64,000 nucleotides of DNA from Bacillus ndiopicus (GTDB lineage Bacteria; Bacillota; Bacilli; Bacillales_A; Planococcaceae): the NCBI RefSeq assembly GCF_000612805.1, contig NZ_HG964404.1:62001-126000 (forward strand), in the 5' to 3' direction. The translations under genes were made by a program, and so were the position numbers. The notes under the pieces were generated by a model. It made no database searches. It was given only the letters and a program-made list of their open reading frames with translations, and was not told the origin of the DNA. Positions 28,857 to 36,230 of the stretch are shown here, piece after piece (position 1 is the stretch's first letter; each line of letters begins with the position of its first letter).

Positions 28857-29297
28857 TTATTGAAATTCTCTTAAATCCTTAATATCTTCAAAATCTAATT
28901 GTTTGATTTCTGGAAACGGAATAAACTCTGTAATCTTTAGACTCACTTGCTGTGGAGTAAGTCCATATTTTTTACAGAAATTATTTAATACTCGCGCTTT
29001 AAAAGTCACATAACCAGATTCTTCATACTCCCATTCACTAATTTTATTCCATTCATTAAATCCAGCATCTACAAAATTTTCTTCTGTTAATTTTGATTGA
29101 ATTTTATTTAATTCCAACCCGCTTAATAAACGTCGAAAAATACCACTATCTTCTTTCTTATCGTTAACCGCAATATGCTTCGCAAACACACTTTGAGCGT
29201 ATTCTGTTAAAGGCCGAAACTTACATTCAAACTCGCCAACATATTTGCGTTTACGTGACATCTCTACCGTTCGTTCATACTTTGCGAATGCACTCAT
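28857..29297 (-). CDS. Hypothetical protein upstream of the tape measure gene
   Basis: 146 residues with GGAGGTG before the ATG, overlapping the stop of the preceding gene by one base. Contains EFECKFRPLTEYAQSVFAKHI and LTPQQVSLKITEFIPFPE. In tailed phages the gene pair directly before the tape measure encodes tail assembly chaperones; position suggests that role, but sequence does not show it. Confidence 0.5.
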   Translation of the reverse strand: MSAFAKYERTVEMSRKRKYVGEFECKFRPLTEYAQSVFAKHIAVNDKKEDSGIFRRLLSGLELNKIQSKLTEENFVDAGFNEWNKISEWEYEESGYVTFKARVLNNFCKKYGLTPQQVSLKITEFIPFPEIKQLDFEDIKDLREFQ

Positions 29298-29854
29298 TAT
29301 TTAACACCTCCACAAATAAGTAGTAATTCGTTTAATTTATTATTAAATTTGATTGAATAATTCTTTTTAATACCTGTTTCGAGAGGAAGAGTAAAACTTG
29401 AATGAATAAAATGCCCATTGATAGAGTAGTTATATTCTCTATTTAACAATGGCCCCAATCTCGTAACCGATTTTTCACAAGCATGCAACTCATTTAATTC
29501 TTCTAAAATAGGAAGGACATTATTTTTGAATATATCAATATGCTTTTCCAATTCATCATATTTCGCATAAATAACATCTTTTAGCTTCTTCATTTCAATA
29601 TCATGATTTGAAACAATACGCTCTTTCACATCTTTAGGTATTGGACTTTCTGAAATATTTTTTAATTCTTGGAATGCTAGGGAATCATGTTCTTTCTTTA
29701 AATCTTCATAATCGGTATAATTCTCAGCTTCTTTGAGTAACTTTTCTAGTAATTCCATACGTTCTTTACGAGTTGGGCCATTTTCAAATTCCTTAACCGT
29801 TCGTTCAACAATTTCCAGTGCTTTTTTTGTTTCAACTAAATATTTTTCAGACAA
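29297..29854 (-). CDS. Coiled-coil protein next to the cos-like segment
   Basis: 185 residues, TTG start after AAAGAGG. Charged coiled-coil over residues 1-120 (ETKKALEIVERTVKEFENG, ELLEKLLKEAENY), then a C-terminal globular part (REYNYSINGHFIHSSF). It is the first gene after the GC-rich cos-like stretch, where helper phages have the small terminase, but no HTH typical of small terminases is seen. Unknown function. Confidence 0.5.
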   Translation of the reverse strand: MSEKYLVETKKALEIVERTVKEFENGPTRKERMELLEKLLKEAENYTDYEDLKKEHDSLAFQELKNISESPIPKDVKERIVSNHDIEMKKLKDVIYAKYDELEKHIDIFKNNVLPILEELNELHACEKSVTRLGPLLNREYNYSINGHFIHSSFTLPLETGIKKNYSIKFNNKLNELLLICGGVK

Positions 29855-29885
29855 TATTAAAACCTCTTTTCATTTGTTATTTGTA

Positions 29886-29962
29886 TACCCCCCCTATATA
29901 TCCAAAAGGGAAAGTGAAAATTTTTGGACAGTTGGGCCCCACCCCGGTCCCTAGGGTAAAAA
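29886..29962. other. GC-rich cos-like segment
   Basis: Runs of C and G (ACCCCCCCCT near 29888, GGGCCCC 29934-29940, ACCCCGGTCCC 29941-29951, CCTAGGG) stand out in an AT-rich element, directly before the first gene of the structural cluster. Cos-type Gram-positive phages carry such a block next to the small terminase gene. A satellite would need the helper's cos here. This is inference from position and composition; no experimentally known cos matched by search. Confidence 0.4.
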
Positions 29963-30022
29963 AATATCGCTAATCCTACGAATGGGGGGCATTATATTTC
30001 CATACACATCACCACCTTAAAT

Positions 30023-30065
30023 GAAAAAGTCCATCACACATGTATTGCTACAAGGTAATGGACTT
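30023..30065 (-). terminator. Terminator after the Com-like gene
   Basis: On the minus strand AAGTCCAT and ATGGACTT flank a loop and precede TTTTTC. It separates the replication-side transcript from the cos-like segment and the structural genes. Confidence 0.65.
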
Positions 30066-30080
30066 CATGAGTCTCGGTTA

Positions 30081-30224
30081 TTATTTAGTTTTATAATTAT
30101 TGGTTTTCTTACATTTGTTATTGCCACATTTGATTTCAAGATGTGCCTCCTCTGAACATGCTTCATATGGTGCAGCCGCTTTTAACAATAACTTTCCACA
30201 ATGATTACATCTAATCTCAAACAT
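30081..30224 (-). CDS. Com-like zinc-finger protein, 47 residues
   Basis: AGGAG precedes the ATG. The chain is MFEIRCNHCGKLLLK...EIKCGNNKCKK, two Cys-rich knuckles (CNHC, CGNNKC) around 30 residues. That is the pattern of the phage Mu Com-family zinc-binding translational regulators common in Gram-positive prophages. It sits at the end of a run of regulatory-type small genes, just before a terminator. Too short to be recovered by a 60-codon cutoff. Confidence 0.7.
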   Translation of the reverse strand: MFEIRCNHCGKLLLKAAAPYEACSEEAHLEIKCGNNKCKKTNNYKTK

Positions 30225-30235
30225 AGTTATCTCTC

Positions 30236-30679
30236 CTATTCTTCTGGGTAAAATGATTTTATTAGTTTTAAATGTTTTTTTATTATTTTCTTTACGTCAC
30301 GCTCGTCCACTTCTATTGATGTACATAAGGCTGTAGTAAGCGTTTCAGCGTCACTGGTAGGCAATTGTTCAATAATATCCTTGAAGCGTTTGTGACGTAT
30401 TTTGCAACGTTTTATACGCTTTGCATAACGTTCTTTCAAGGCGATGATTTCGCAGGCGATATGATGTGTACTGGAAATAAGCCTTCCTTCTGAATCGTCC
30501 AATGTAGCAACGCCATAACTAAATTGATAAGCTGCTGTTATTTCACGGTCACGCTCGATGAGTAAACGCTCTAACTCTTCGTTACGTTTAGCGTCAAGCT
30601 GTAAAGAATAAAGTAATTCATTGATTGTTTCACGTAGACGTGAGCTTGCTACCTCTGGCTTAGTAACTACGATCGCCAT
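30236..30679 (-). CDS. Hypothetical helical protein, 147 residues
   Basis: Charged and helical, with RNEELERLLIERDREITAAYQFSYG and a basic stretch ALKERYAKRIKRCKIRHKRFKD. Overall it resembles phage proteins that accompany sigma-factor-like late regulators. Family not recognised. Confidence 0.5.
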   Translation of the reverse strand: MAIVVTKPEVASSRLRETINELLYSLQLDAKRNEELERLLIERDREITAAYQFSYGVATLDDSEGRLISSTHHIACEIIALKERYAKRIKRCKIRHKRFKDIIEQLPTSDAETLTTALCTSIEVDERDVKKIIKKHLKLIKSFYPEE

Positions 30680-30703
30680 TGAATCACCACCTACATATTA
30701 TTT

Positions 30704-31036
30704 TTAAAAGTAAATCCATCCTAACTGTATAGCCAGTTCACGCAACGCCACATTAGCAAGCTCTTTTGTTCTTGCGATAGTTGAATAGATTTCGTCCGCA
30801 ATCTCTGCCCAGCTATCACGGTCACGATAGCGCATATTAATAACTGTCCGAATTTCTTCACTCATCTTTGGGTAGACCACATTCATAGCAGCAAGAAGCT
30901 TTTCATGATATTCAACAAACTCTTTAGGCTTGTTACCTGCTTGTAATTCCTCCCGTATCTTCTTGCGATTAATCCAATAACTTTCTAGTAGCTCTATTTC
31001 GCAACCCTCTAATTGACTAAATGTTTTTATGCTCAT
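30704..31036 (-). CDS. Sigma-70 region 4-like / ArpU-like small protein
   Basis: 110 residues. The second half has a putative helix-turn-helix (TVINMRYRDRDSWAEIADEIYSTIARTKELANVALRELA) like that of sigma factor region 4 and ArpU-type late regulators. It abuts the following gene by 1 base. Probably an activator of the structural cluster; evidence is limited to this motif. Confidence 0.6.
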   Translation of the reverse strand: MSIKTFSQLEGCEIELLESYWINRKKIREELQAGNKPKEFVEYHEKLLAAMNVVYPKMSEEIRTVINMRYRDRDSWAEIADEIYSTIARTKELANVALRELAIQLGWIYF

Positions 31037-31399
31037 TTATTTCACCCCATATTTTTCACTTAATCGCTGGTTATCTTCATCGCTCATATCTAGCACAATT
31101 TCATATTGTGAAGGGAATACTTCATCTTCACCGATAATGCTTCTATCGTTGTTGCAATGCTTTGAATATGTTCCGCTGCCACCATTGCCGTGTATGTGCG
31201 TTCCTCCACATACCACACACTCTGGAATAAATAAGCCCCAGTTTATCGCACGTTCGTTTTCATATTCATGCAAATACCCTTTGTTTATGGGAACATGCTG
31301 CCTGATTTCACTTTCAGTCATGCCCTCAAACATAATTGCACGTCTTTGTTTTGCTTTTTCAATAACTGCTTTTGTTAATCGTTTGTTTTTGAATTTCAT
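31037..31399 (-). CDS. HNH/zinc-finger-like small protein
   Basis: 120 residues from the ATG at 31399 behind AAGGAG (the longer frame from 31432 has no site). A basic helical front (KNKRLTKAVIEKAKQRRAIMFEG) is followed by CVVCGGTHIHGNGGSGTYSKHCNND, a cluster of Cys and His that may bind zinc. Could be a nuclease-like or DNA-binding accessory of replication; not recognised with certainty. Confidence 0.5.
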   Translation of the reverse strand: MKFKNKRLTKAVIEKAKQRRAIMFEGMTESEIRQHVPINKGYLHEYENERAINWGLFIPECVVCGGTHIHGNGGSGTYSKHCNNDRSIIGEDEVFPSQYEIVLDMSDEDNQRLSEKYGVK

Positions 31400-31423
31400 T
31401 TGTTTTTTCTCCTTTTTGTTTTG

Positions 31424-31700
31424 TCGCAACAAGTTGCGCTTTTGTTGCGGAAATGTTGCGAAAGAAAACCAGTAATATCAACTGTTTATCTATTATTTAT
31501 TATTTGTTGCTTAGAAAATCATAAAAATATAAAGGGTGTATGTTTAATAACGCATATACTGTTACTATTACACACCTGTTGGATAAACAAATTTCTTTCC
31601 GCAACACGCAACATTTTCACCTTATTTGTTAAGAAAGCCTTATATATCAATGGTTGTCCAACTTAAAAAAGTTGCCATTTTGTTGCGGTTCTTGTTGCGC
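31424..31700. promoter_or_regulatory. Iteron-like repeats, candidate replication origin
   Basis: Seven or more copies of TGTTGCG or its complement CGCAACA: 31426-31432, 31444-31450, 31455-31461, 31600-31606, 31607-31613, 31681-31687, 31693-31699, plus a GTTGCGC at 31434-31440. They cluster at the 3' end of the primase-helicase gene and in the following gap. In SaPI-type islands the origin lies just there, beside rep, and is made of short iterons and an AT-rich region (present at 31480-31600). Confidence 0.5.
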
Positions 31701-33947
31701 TTTTAATTTGAAACCTTTTTTCACCTTCGATATGCCATTTACTATCACTCGTTTATCCTTCCACTCCATCGACAAACGAGTACACACTAAATCTTTATAT
31801 CTACTATTCGTTAGCGGCGTAACCATATTATCCTTACACCAATTCTGGTAATCTTTAATTACAGTTTCTCCAGCATGTTCAATAAAGTAATCCTTATTAA
31901 ATTCTGAGAAATAATCTAGCCACGGATCGTTTTGTTCCACAAACATCGCTAATATTTCATGACACCTTTCATTAGCAGTTAATTTTTCAGAACTTGGATT
32001 ACTTAACATTTCAAAAGCCTTGTCAATCGCTAATTTCAGTACATACTCTTTTGCAGATTGAGACGATATTTTTTCTTGTGTCTCCACATCGGATAAACAA
32101 TCGGCATCTTTACTAAAATTATGGTTAAAGGGAAGAATCCACAATCTACGGTTAATCGCATTCCCTTGTTCTGCGAATCTAGGTAAATGATTGGAAGCTA
32201 CAACCATTGTCGCCGTTATACGAACGGTAATAGAATCTTTTCCTTTCCTTTCGATTTGTGTTGGGCCGCCTGTTATCAGCGTCTTTAAATCTCCACTATC
32301 TTCAATCTGAAAATCCGGATTATCGTCAGTAACATTCGCTAGTTTTCCGTAAATAGCAGCACTAGAGAAATTGTTACTTGATAATTTATGAGGGCTTACG
32401 GCTGAAACGTTCCCCCCCTCCGAATTAAATGATTGATAAATCATGTTAATTAAAGATGATTTTCCGTTACTTGCTGTTTTACCGTACAAATACCAAAGTC
32501 GTGGAACTAGAATACCTGGGTAGGCGATACAAGCTAACATTTCTTTGATATTTTCAATACTTGGTGTATGATTTTCAGTAATTTTAATCAAAGTGTTTTC
32601 AATGAAATCGTCATATGCGTCAAGTACATAATTTGTGGGAATCTTCTGTAGCACAAAATATTTTGGTGTAAAAGGTATGAGTTCTTTTTCTTTAAAATCA
32701 ATCAAGCCATTCCCCACCGCTATATAATTCGTATTTACTTCTTTCACAATGGAACATGTTTCCTCAATATAACGCAGCACTTCATTAATTTGATTGTTTT
32801 TCAATGTTTCATCATAATGACGAATAATGCCTTTTATTGCTTTTCCGCTGGCATCTTGCTCATAGATACCACGTTTTTTATGGTAAAAATATAACTCGCC
32901 ATGCATATTGGGATAACGAACTATCGAATATTCTTCTTTGATGATTTTTCCTAATACATGATGTAAAAAGCTTGTGGTGCCATTCGCATTTTTTGCAAAC
33001 CATTCAGATTGTTTCTGTGGTTTTTCTTCTAATGTGAAAGTGTCACGACATTCTGCTATAGCTTTATTTAATAATTCAATGCCGTATGTCACATTATTTT
33101 GGGGACGATCGAATTTTTCTCTTTGACCTAATACACTTTTTCTAAAAATCGATTCCATTACTTTTAAATCTTTGTTACACCAAAAGGCTAATATATTTGC
33201 TAGAGCCATATCTGCAGCCGAATGGTCGTTATTGTAATCACTTTCCCACCCTCCATATAGCAATTTAATAAACTTCTCACTTTGTTGGCTGGCTAAGATA
33301 CGTTTAATAATTTCACCTTCTGGAAGTGCTGCCTTACCTGATTGTCCATTATAAATTTGTGGACTAATAGGCCTTTCGCGTTTAAGTACCTTATCAAGAA
33401 AGGCTTCTAATTGTGGGCCACCATCATTAATAGGTAAATTATTAATTGCTTGACCCGTTATCGAGATGTACCTTTTTTGGTCATAAATCTCATAACCTGT
33501 TTTAGCATCTTTATTTTTGTGCCTTGTCTTATCATGCTTATACCGCGTCCATACATGGATTCCTTTACCTGATGGTGAAACTTCCGCATAGGACATTGAT
33601 GTTATTTCACTTGCTAATGCATCTAAATTATCAATATCTTCTATATCGTCTATATCAATAACCGCATATTTGTCTGCATCTGAAAGAACGAATCCAATAC
33701 CATCATATTGATTGCCTATACAATCACCTTCGTTATACACTCGCATGATTGTTTCGAAATCTCCCCATGTAGCTAAGTCTGTGGAGTCCGCTGGGAAACC
33801 ATTTGACTGAAAAGGAAGCTTATCGAATTTTTTAGTTTCCTCATTGAAAACCGCCTTCCACAGAACAAATTGCCTACGCTGTTTTAATTCCTGTGGTATA
33901 TGTTCCTCTTCAACTAATAAAATATCTTCTTTGCTGTGTACTGCCAC
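31647..33947 (-). CDS. Primase-helicase, D5/P4 type
   Basis: 766 residues from a GTG set by GGAGGTG six bases earlier (an earlier GTG at 33968 has no site). An archaeo-eukaryotic primase-like N-terminus shows FVLSDADKYAVIDIDDIEDI (acidic metal site) and MSYAEVSPSGKGIHVW. The helicase part has a Walker A-like GKTASNGKSSLINMIYQSF (about residues 490-510), and ITGGPTQIERKGKDS and VVASNHLPRF beyond it. The enzyme starts and drives replication of the excised element. Sits next to iteron repeats and behind operator 33986-34001. Confidence 0.9.
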   Translation of the reverse strand: MAVHSKEDILLVEEEHIPQELKQRRQFVLWKAVFNEETKKFDKLPFQSNGFPADSTDLATWGDFETIMRVYNEGDCIGNQYDGIGFVLSDADKYAVIDIDDIEDIDNLDALASEITSMSYAEVSPSGKGIHVWTRYKHDKTRHKNKDAKTGYEIYDQKRYISITGQAINNLPINDGGPQLEAFLDKVLKRERPISPQIYNGQSGKAALPEGEIIKRILASQQSEKFIKLLYGGWESDYNNDHSAADMALANILAFWCNKDLKVMESIFRKSVLGQREKFDRPQNNVTYGIELLNKAIAECRDTFTLEEKPQKQSEWFAKNANGTTSFLHHVLGKIIKEEYSIVRYPNMHGELYFYHKKRGIYEQDASGKAIKGIIRHYDETLKNNQINEVLRYIEETCSIVKEVNTNYIAVGNGLIDFKEKELIPFTPKYFVLQKIPTNYVLDAYDDFIENTLIKITENHTPSIENIKEMLACIAYPGILVPRLWYLYGKTASNGKSSLINMIYQSFNSEGGNVSAVSPHKLSSNNFSSAAIYGKLANVTDDNPDFQIEDSGDLKTLITGGPTQIERKGKDSITVRITATMVVASNHLPRFAEQGNAINRRLWILPFNHNFSKDADCLSDVETQEKISSQSAKEYVLKLAIDKAFEMLSNPSSEKLTANERCHEILAMFVEQNDPWLDYFSEFNKDYFIEHAGETVIKDYQNWCKDNMVTPLTNSRYKDLVCTRLSMEWKDKRVIVNGISKVKKGFKLKAQQEPQQNGNFFKLDNH

Positions 33948-34000
33948 TATTTCACCTCCATTTTTCACACGGGAACTCTATAAATCTTTGTATTTCTTAG

Positions 34001-34207
34001 TTAATAATTAAAAAAAATTTCATCTACAGTTATTCCCGGAAAAATCCTTCTAAGTAAATCCCTAAAAATTATCTTTTCTTTGTCTGAAAAAGATATTCTA
34101 CCGTTTTCTTTCTGCCAGTATGCTTGTGTTGATATATGAAATTCATTTGCCATATCTTTTTGAGTAAATCCCAACATTTTTCTATAGCCCGAAATTTTAT
34201 CCTTCAC
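34001..34207 (-). CDS. Cro-like HTH protein, 68 residues
   Basis: Start GTG seven bases after AAGGTGG. XRE-type helix-turn-helix: KISGYRKMLGFTQKDMANEFHISTQAYWQKENGRISFSDKEK (residues about 4-45). It diverges from the larger repressor gene and lies between two of the three shared operators, so it fits a Cro or antagonist role. It is followed leftward by the primase gene. Confidence 0.8.
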   Translation of the reverse strand: MKDKISGYRKMLGFTQKDMANEFHISTQAYWQKENGRISFSDKEKIIFRDLLRRIFPGITVDEIFFNY

Positions 34208-34240
34208 ACTAACACCACCTTTTCAATCTTTGTATTTCTT

Positions 34241-34269
34241 AGTATAAATATTTCTTTCAAAAAAATCAA
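34241..34269 (-). promoter_or_regulatory. Leftward promoter of the Cro-like gene
   Basis: On the minus strand TTGATT (34264-34269), 17-nt spacer, TATACT (34241-34246). The -10 box overlaps operator 34228-34243. Confidence 0.65.
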
Positions 34270-34277
34270 GCAATACT

Positions 34278-34306
34278 TTGTATTTCTTAGTAAAATGATT
34301 TATGAT
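34278..34306 (+). promoter_or_regulatory. Rightward promoter of the repressor gene
   Basis: TTGTAT (34278-34283), 17-nt spacer, TATGAT (34301-34306). The -35 box lies within operator 34276-34291. Confidence 0.65.
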
Positions 34307-34338
34307 GATACATATCAACTATATTAGAGGGTGATTGA

Positions 34339-34926
34339 ATGAATAAGCCACATGATTTAAAACAAGTGGGGAAACGTATTAAGGAAATACGTATTTCTCT
34401 AGGTTTAAGTATGGATGATTTTGCAAAAAGAATTGATGATAAAGCTAGAAGTGGAACTGTAGCGAATTGGGAAACAGGAAAAAATCTCCCCAACAATGAG
34501 AGATTGAAAAAAATTGCTGAACTAGTGAACATTAGACCTGCTTATTTATTAAGTGGGAACCCTTATGACAATTTGTCACCTGAAGAACTTGAAGAACAGT
34601 TACAATATGAATTCGAACAACAAGTGAAAGAACATGCTATTGGTTCTTTTAGAGAAAAAAAGTATGTTCAGCTTGAAGATTTTATTAATGCTGAAAATAG
34701 TTTTCCACCACGTTACTTTTATATTAATGGTCATAGATTAGATGATGAAGCAATAAAAATGCTTGTAAAGTTATTTGAAGGTAAAGAAAAAAATTATCCT
34801 ACTGAAAAGGAAATTGAAAAAGAGTATGAGAAATTAAGAAATGAACACCTGGAATATTTAGAAAAGAAAAAGAATAACCCTAAAATGATTTCATTTGGCG
34901 AACACCATTTTTATAAATATCACTAA
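34339..34926 (+). CDS. CI-like repressor with N-terminal HTH, 195 residues
   Basis: GAGGGTG before the ATG. Residues 6-65 form an XRE helix-turn-helix: KQVGKRIKEIRISLGLSMDDFAKRIDDKARSGTVANWETGKNLPNN. The remainder is charged and helical, without a recognised LexA-type peptidase domain (no Ser-Lys pair seen). That fits an Stl-like repressor, which is relieved by binding a helper phage protein rather than by self-cleavage. It faces the Cro-like gene over shared operators and lies beside the integrase. Confidence 0.82.
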   Translation: MNKPHDLKQVGKRIKEIRISLGLSMDDFAKRIDDKARSGTVANWETGKNLPNNERLKKIAELVNIRPAYLLSGNPYDNLSPEELEEQLQYEFEQQVKEHAIGSFREKKYVQLEDFINAENSFPPRYFYINGHRLDDEAIKMLVKLFEGKEKNYPTEKEIEKEYEKLRNEHLEYLEKKKNNPKMISFGEHHFYKYH

Positions 34927-34941
34927 AATACTCTATAAACG

Positions 34942-34976
34942 AAAAAAAGACCAAGCAATTAAGCCTGGTCTTTTTT
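34942..34976. terminator. Bidirectional terminator between repressor and integrase
   Basis: AAAGACCAAGC and GCCTGGTCTTT pair around a short loop, with A and T runs on both sides. It lies between converging genes. Confidence 0.7.
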
Positions 34977-34981
34977 CGTAT

Positions 34982-35899
34982 TTAAAAATCAAAATTATTC
35001 AATGGATTGTGTTTGTCATTTTCATCTTTCAATTCACTACCCCATAAATTAACATAACGCATGGTAGTTTGTATATGCGCATGACGCATTAATTTTTGGA
35101 TAGCAAATACCGGTGTTCCACTCATAACTAATCTGTGACAAAATGTATGACGAAATGTGTGAGGACTTACTCTAACATTGCTAAAATTCATCTTATTTTT
35201 TAATTCTGTAAATACATATTCAAGTGTGTTATTTGTTAACGGATCATTGGTATTTGTAACAAATACATTTTCATTTTCCCGTTCAAAAAATCTACTAGAG
35301 AATGAACGAAATGCTAACAATTCACGCGCAAGCTTTTCTGTCATAAACACTGTTTCATATTGTCTATTTTTCCCGTACACACTCATCGTATGATTTTTAA
35401 AATCAATATCATTCCATTTCAATAAAGCAAGCTCTTTCCGTCTTATACCTGTACCCAGAAACACCAGTATAATCACATAATTACGATAGCTACTATAAGA
35501 TTGATGTTTCTTTTTTTGTGTACGATAAAATGACAACATTTGATTAACCTGTAAATCAGTAAATGTATCAATCTTTACATCTACTTTTTGTGTTTTAATT
35601 TTTACTGTAATGTTATCTGTTGCAATTTTTTCCTCTATAAAATAATTCCACACTGCCCGAACACGTAAAATAATTGTATTAATACTATTAGCTTTACGCC
35701 CTTTCCCTTTTTGTTGGTACTCCATGAGGTAAGTTTTTAAATGATTACGAGTGACATCCTCCACATTAATAGCGCCATTTTCTATGCAAAAATCAATAAA
35801 AGGTTTAACCATATACCTGTACGTATTGATATTTCCTTCTGTCGTGTTATTAAATTTCCTATCAGCAATAAAATCTTCAAATGCAAATTTTAACAACAT
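34982..35899 (-). CDS. int: Tyrosine recombinase (integrase)
   Basis: 305 residues from the ATG at 35899. An N-terminal SAM-like core-binding domain (TYRYMVKPFIDFCIENG, NHLKTYLMEYQ) is followed by the catalytic domain: Arg in GTGIRRKELALLKWNDID, Lys in the beta-hairpin MSVYGKNRQ, His-x-x-Arg in SPHTFRHTFCHRL, His/Trp in LMRHAHIQTTMRYVN with Tyr. All catalytic residues are present. It lies at the right end next to the attachment repeat, as expected for the enzyme integrating and excising this element. Its ribosome binding site lies in a terminator-like hairpin. Confidence 0.93.
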   Translation of the reverse strand: MLLKFAFEDFIADRKFNNTTEGNINTYRYMVKPFIDFCIENGAINVEDVTRNHLKTYLMEYQQKGKGRKANSINTIILRVRAVWNYFIEEKIATDNITVKIKTQKVDVKIDTFTDLQVNQMLSFYRTQKKKHQSYSSYRNYVIILVFLGTGIRRKELALLKWNDIDFKNHTMSVYGKNRQYETVFMTEKLARELLAFRSFSSRFFERENENVFVTNTNDPLTNNTLEYVFTELKNKMNFSNVRVSPHTFRHTFCHRLVMSGTPVFAIQKLMRHAHIQTTMRYVNLWGSELKDENDKHNPLNNFDF

Positions 35900-35902
35900 A
35901 AT

Positions 35903-35948
35903 AAAAAACACTTCCCATCAAATATTATTTCAAATTGACGAGAAGTGT
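35903..35948 (-). promoter_or_regulatory. Attenuator-like hairpin over the integrase ribosome binding site
   Basis: On the minus strand ACACTTCTCGTCAA (35948-35935) pairs over 14 bp, with two G-T pairs, with TTGATGGGAAGTGT (35921-35908). TTTTT follows and then the integrase ATG. The GGGAAG that serves as ribosome binding site is inside the 3' arm. So the hairpin can both stop transcription and hide the start. It lies downstream of the promoter in the right att repeat. Confidence 0.7.
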
Positions 35949-36027
35949 AGTATCCACAATAAACAAATTGTAAACTACCCAGCTTCTTAACAAGTGCCGT
36001 AAACGTTGATATAATAGGCTTTTCAAA

Positions 36028-36122
36028 CCATATCCCTCGGCTTCTCTTGATAAGATTTTTTAATTTTGTTTATTGTAGCATGTACGTTGATTTTTGGCAA
36101 TAGGGGTTGGAATAACCTATTT
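36028..36122. repeat. Right attachment site, 95-bp direct repeat
   Basis: Perfect copy of 18637-18731, holding the same promoter and 27-nt half of the S-box aptamer. To its right is host sequence, to its left the element. This copy is the one joined to the original upstream flank of metA. Confidence 0.9.
36072..36100 (-). promoter_or_regulatory. Second copy of the metA promoter, pointing into the integrase gene
   Basis: On the minus strand TTGCCA (36095-36100), 17 nt, TACAAT (36072-36077). The transcript would contain an orphan half S-box and then run through the hairpin at 35903-35948 to the integrase, about 165 bases downstream. Confidence 0.7.
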
Positions 36123-36230
36123 TAATGTTGTATACTTTTTATTATCATTCATTATGATATCATTTAAATGAAGTTTGACAGCTAAATGTCAAACAGGAGG
36201 GTTATTTCTCCATTGATTATCAGCAAGAAG

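Larger units (their letters stand above)
33986..34291. promoter_or_regulatory. Three operator repeats CTTTGTATTTCTTAGT
   Basis: Identical 16-bp words at 33986-34001, 34228-34243 and 34276-34291. The first precedes the primase gene, the second covers the leftward promoter of the small HTH gene, the third covers the rightward promoter of the larger repressor. One regulator thus can switch three promoters, the layout of a lysogeny switch. Confidence 0.75.
18637..36122. mobile_element. Integrated phage-satellite-like or remnant prophage element, 17.4 kb
   Basis: Bounded by perfect 95-bp direct repeats. From right to left: tyrosine integrase, repressor pair with shared operators, D5-type primase-helicase with iteron-like repeats after it, a run of small genes, a Com-like zinc finger, a GC-rich cos-like segment, tape measure gene, HslV-like hydrolase, many small genes, a Rha regulator. 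Terminase, portal, head, baseplate and lysis genes are absent. Integrase, divergent regulators, primase with adjacent origin, a cos-like site and no capsid genes match the plan of phage-inducible chromosomal islands. The tape measure and hydrolase genes do not belong to the usual plan. A prophage shortened by deletion is the alternative. Confidence 0.85.

Noticed and set aside
18732..36027. Complete functional prophage
   Set aside because: No terminase, portal, capsid, baseplate or lysis genes; only the tape measure and small genes remain.
18637..36122. Ordinary composite transposon as an explanation of the direct repeats
   Set aside because: No transposase, repeats of 95 bp with host promoter and aptamer sequence, and a complete tyrosine integrase at the end; site-specific integration fits better.
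36171..36192. GTTTGACA-TGTCAAAC palindrome right of the att repeat
   Set aside because: Short stem without a T-run and no gene context; not listed as a feature.
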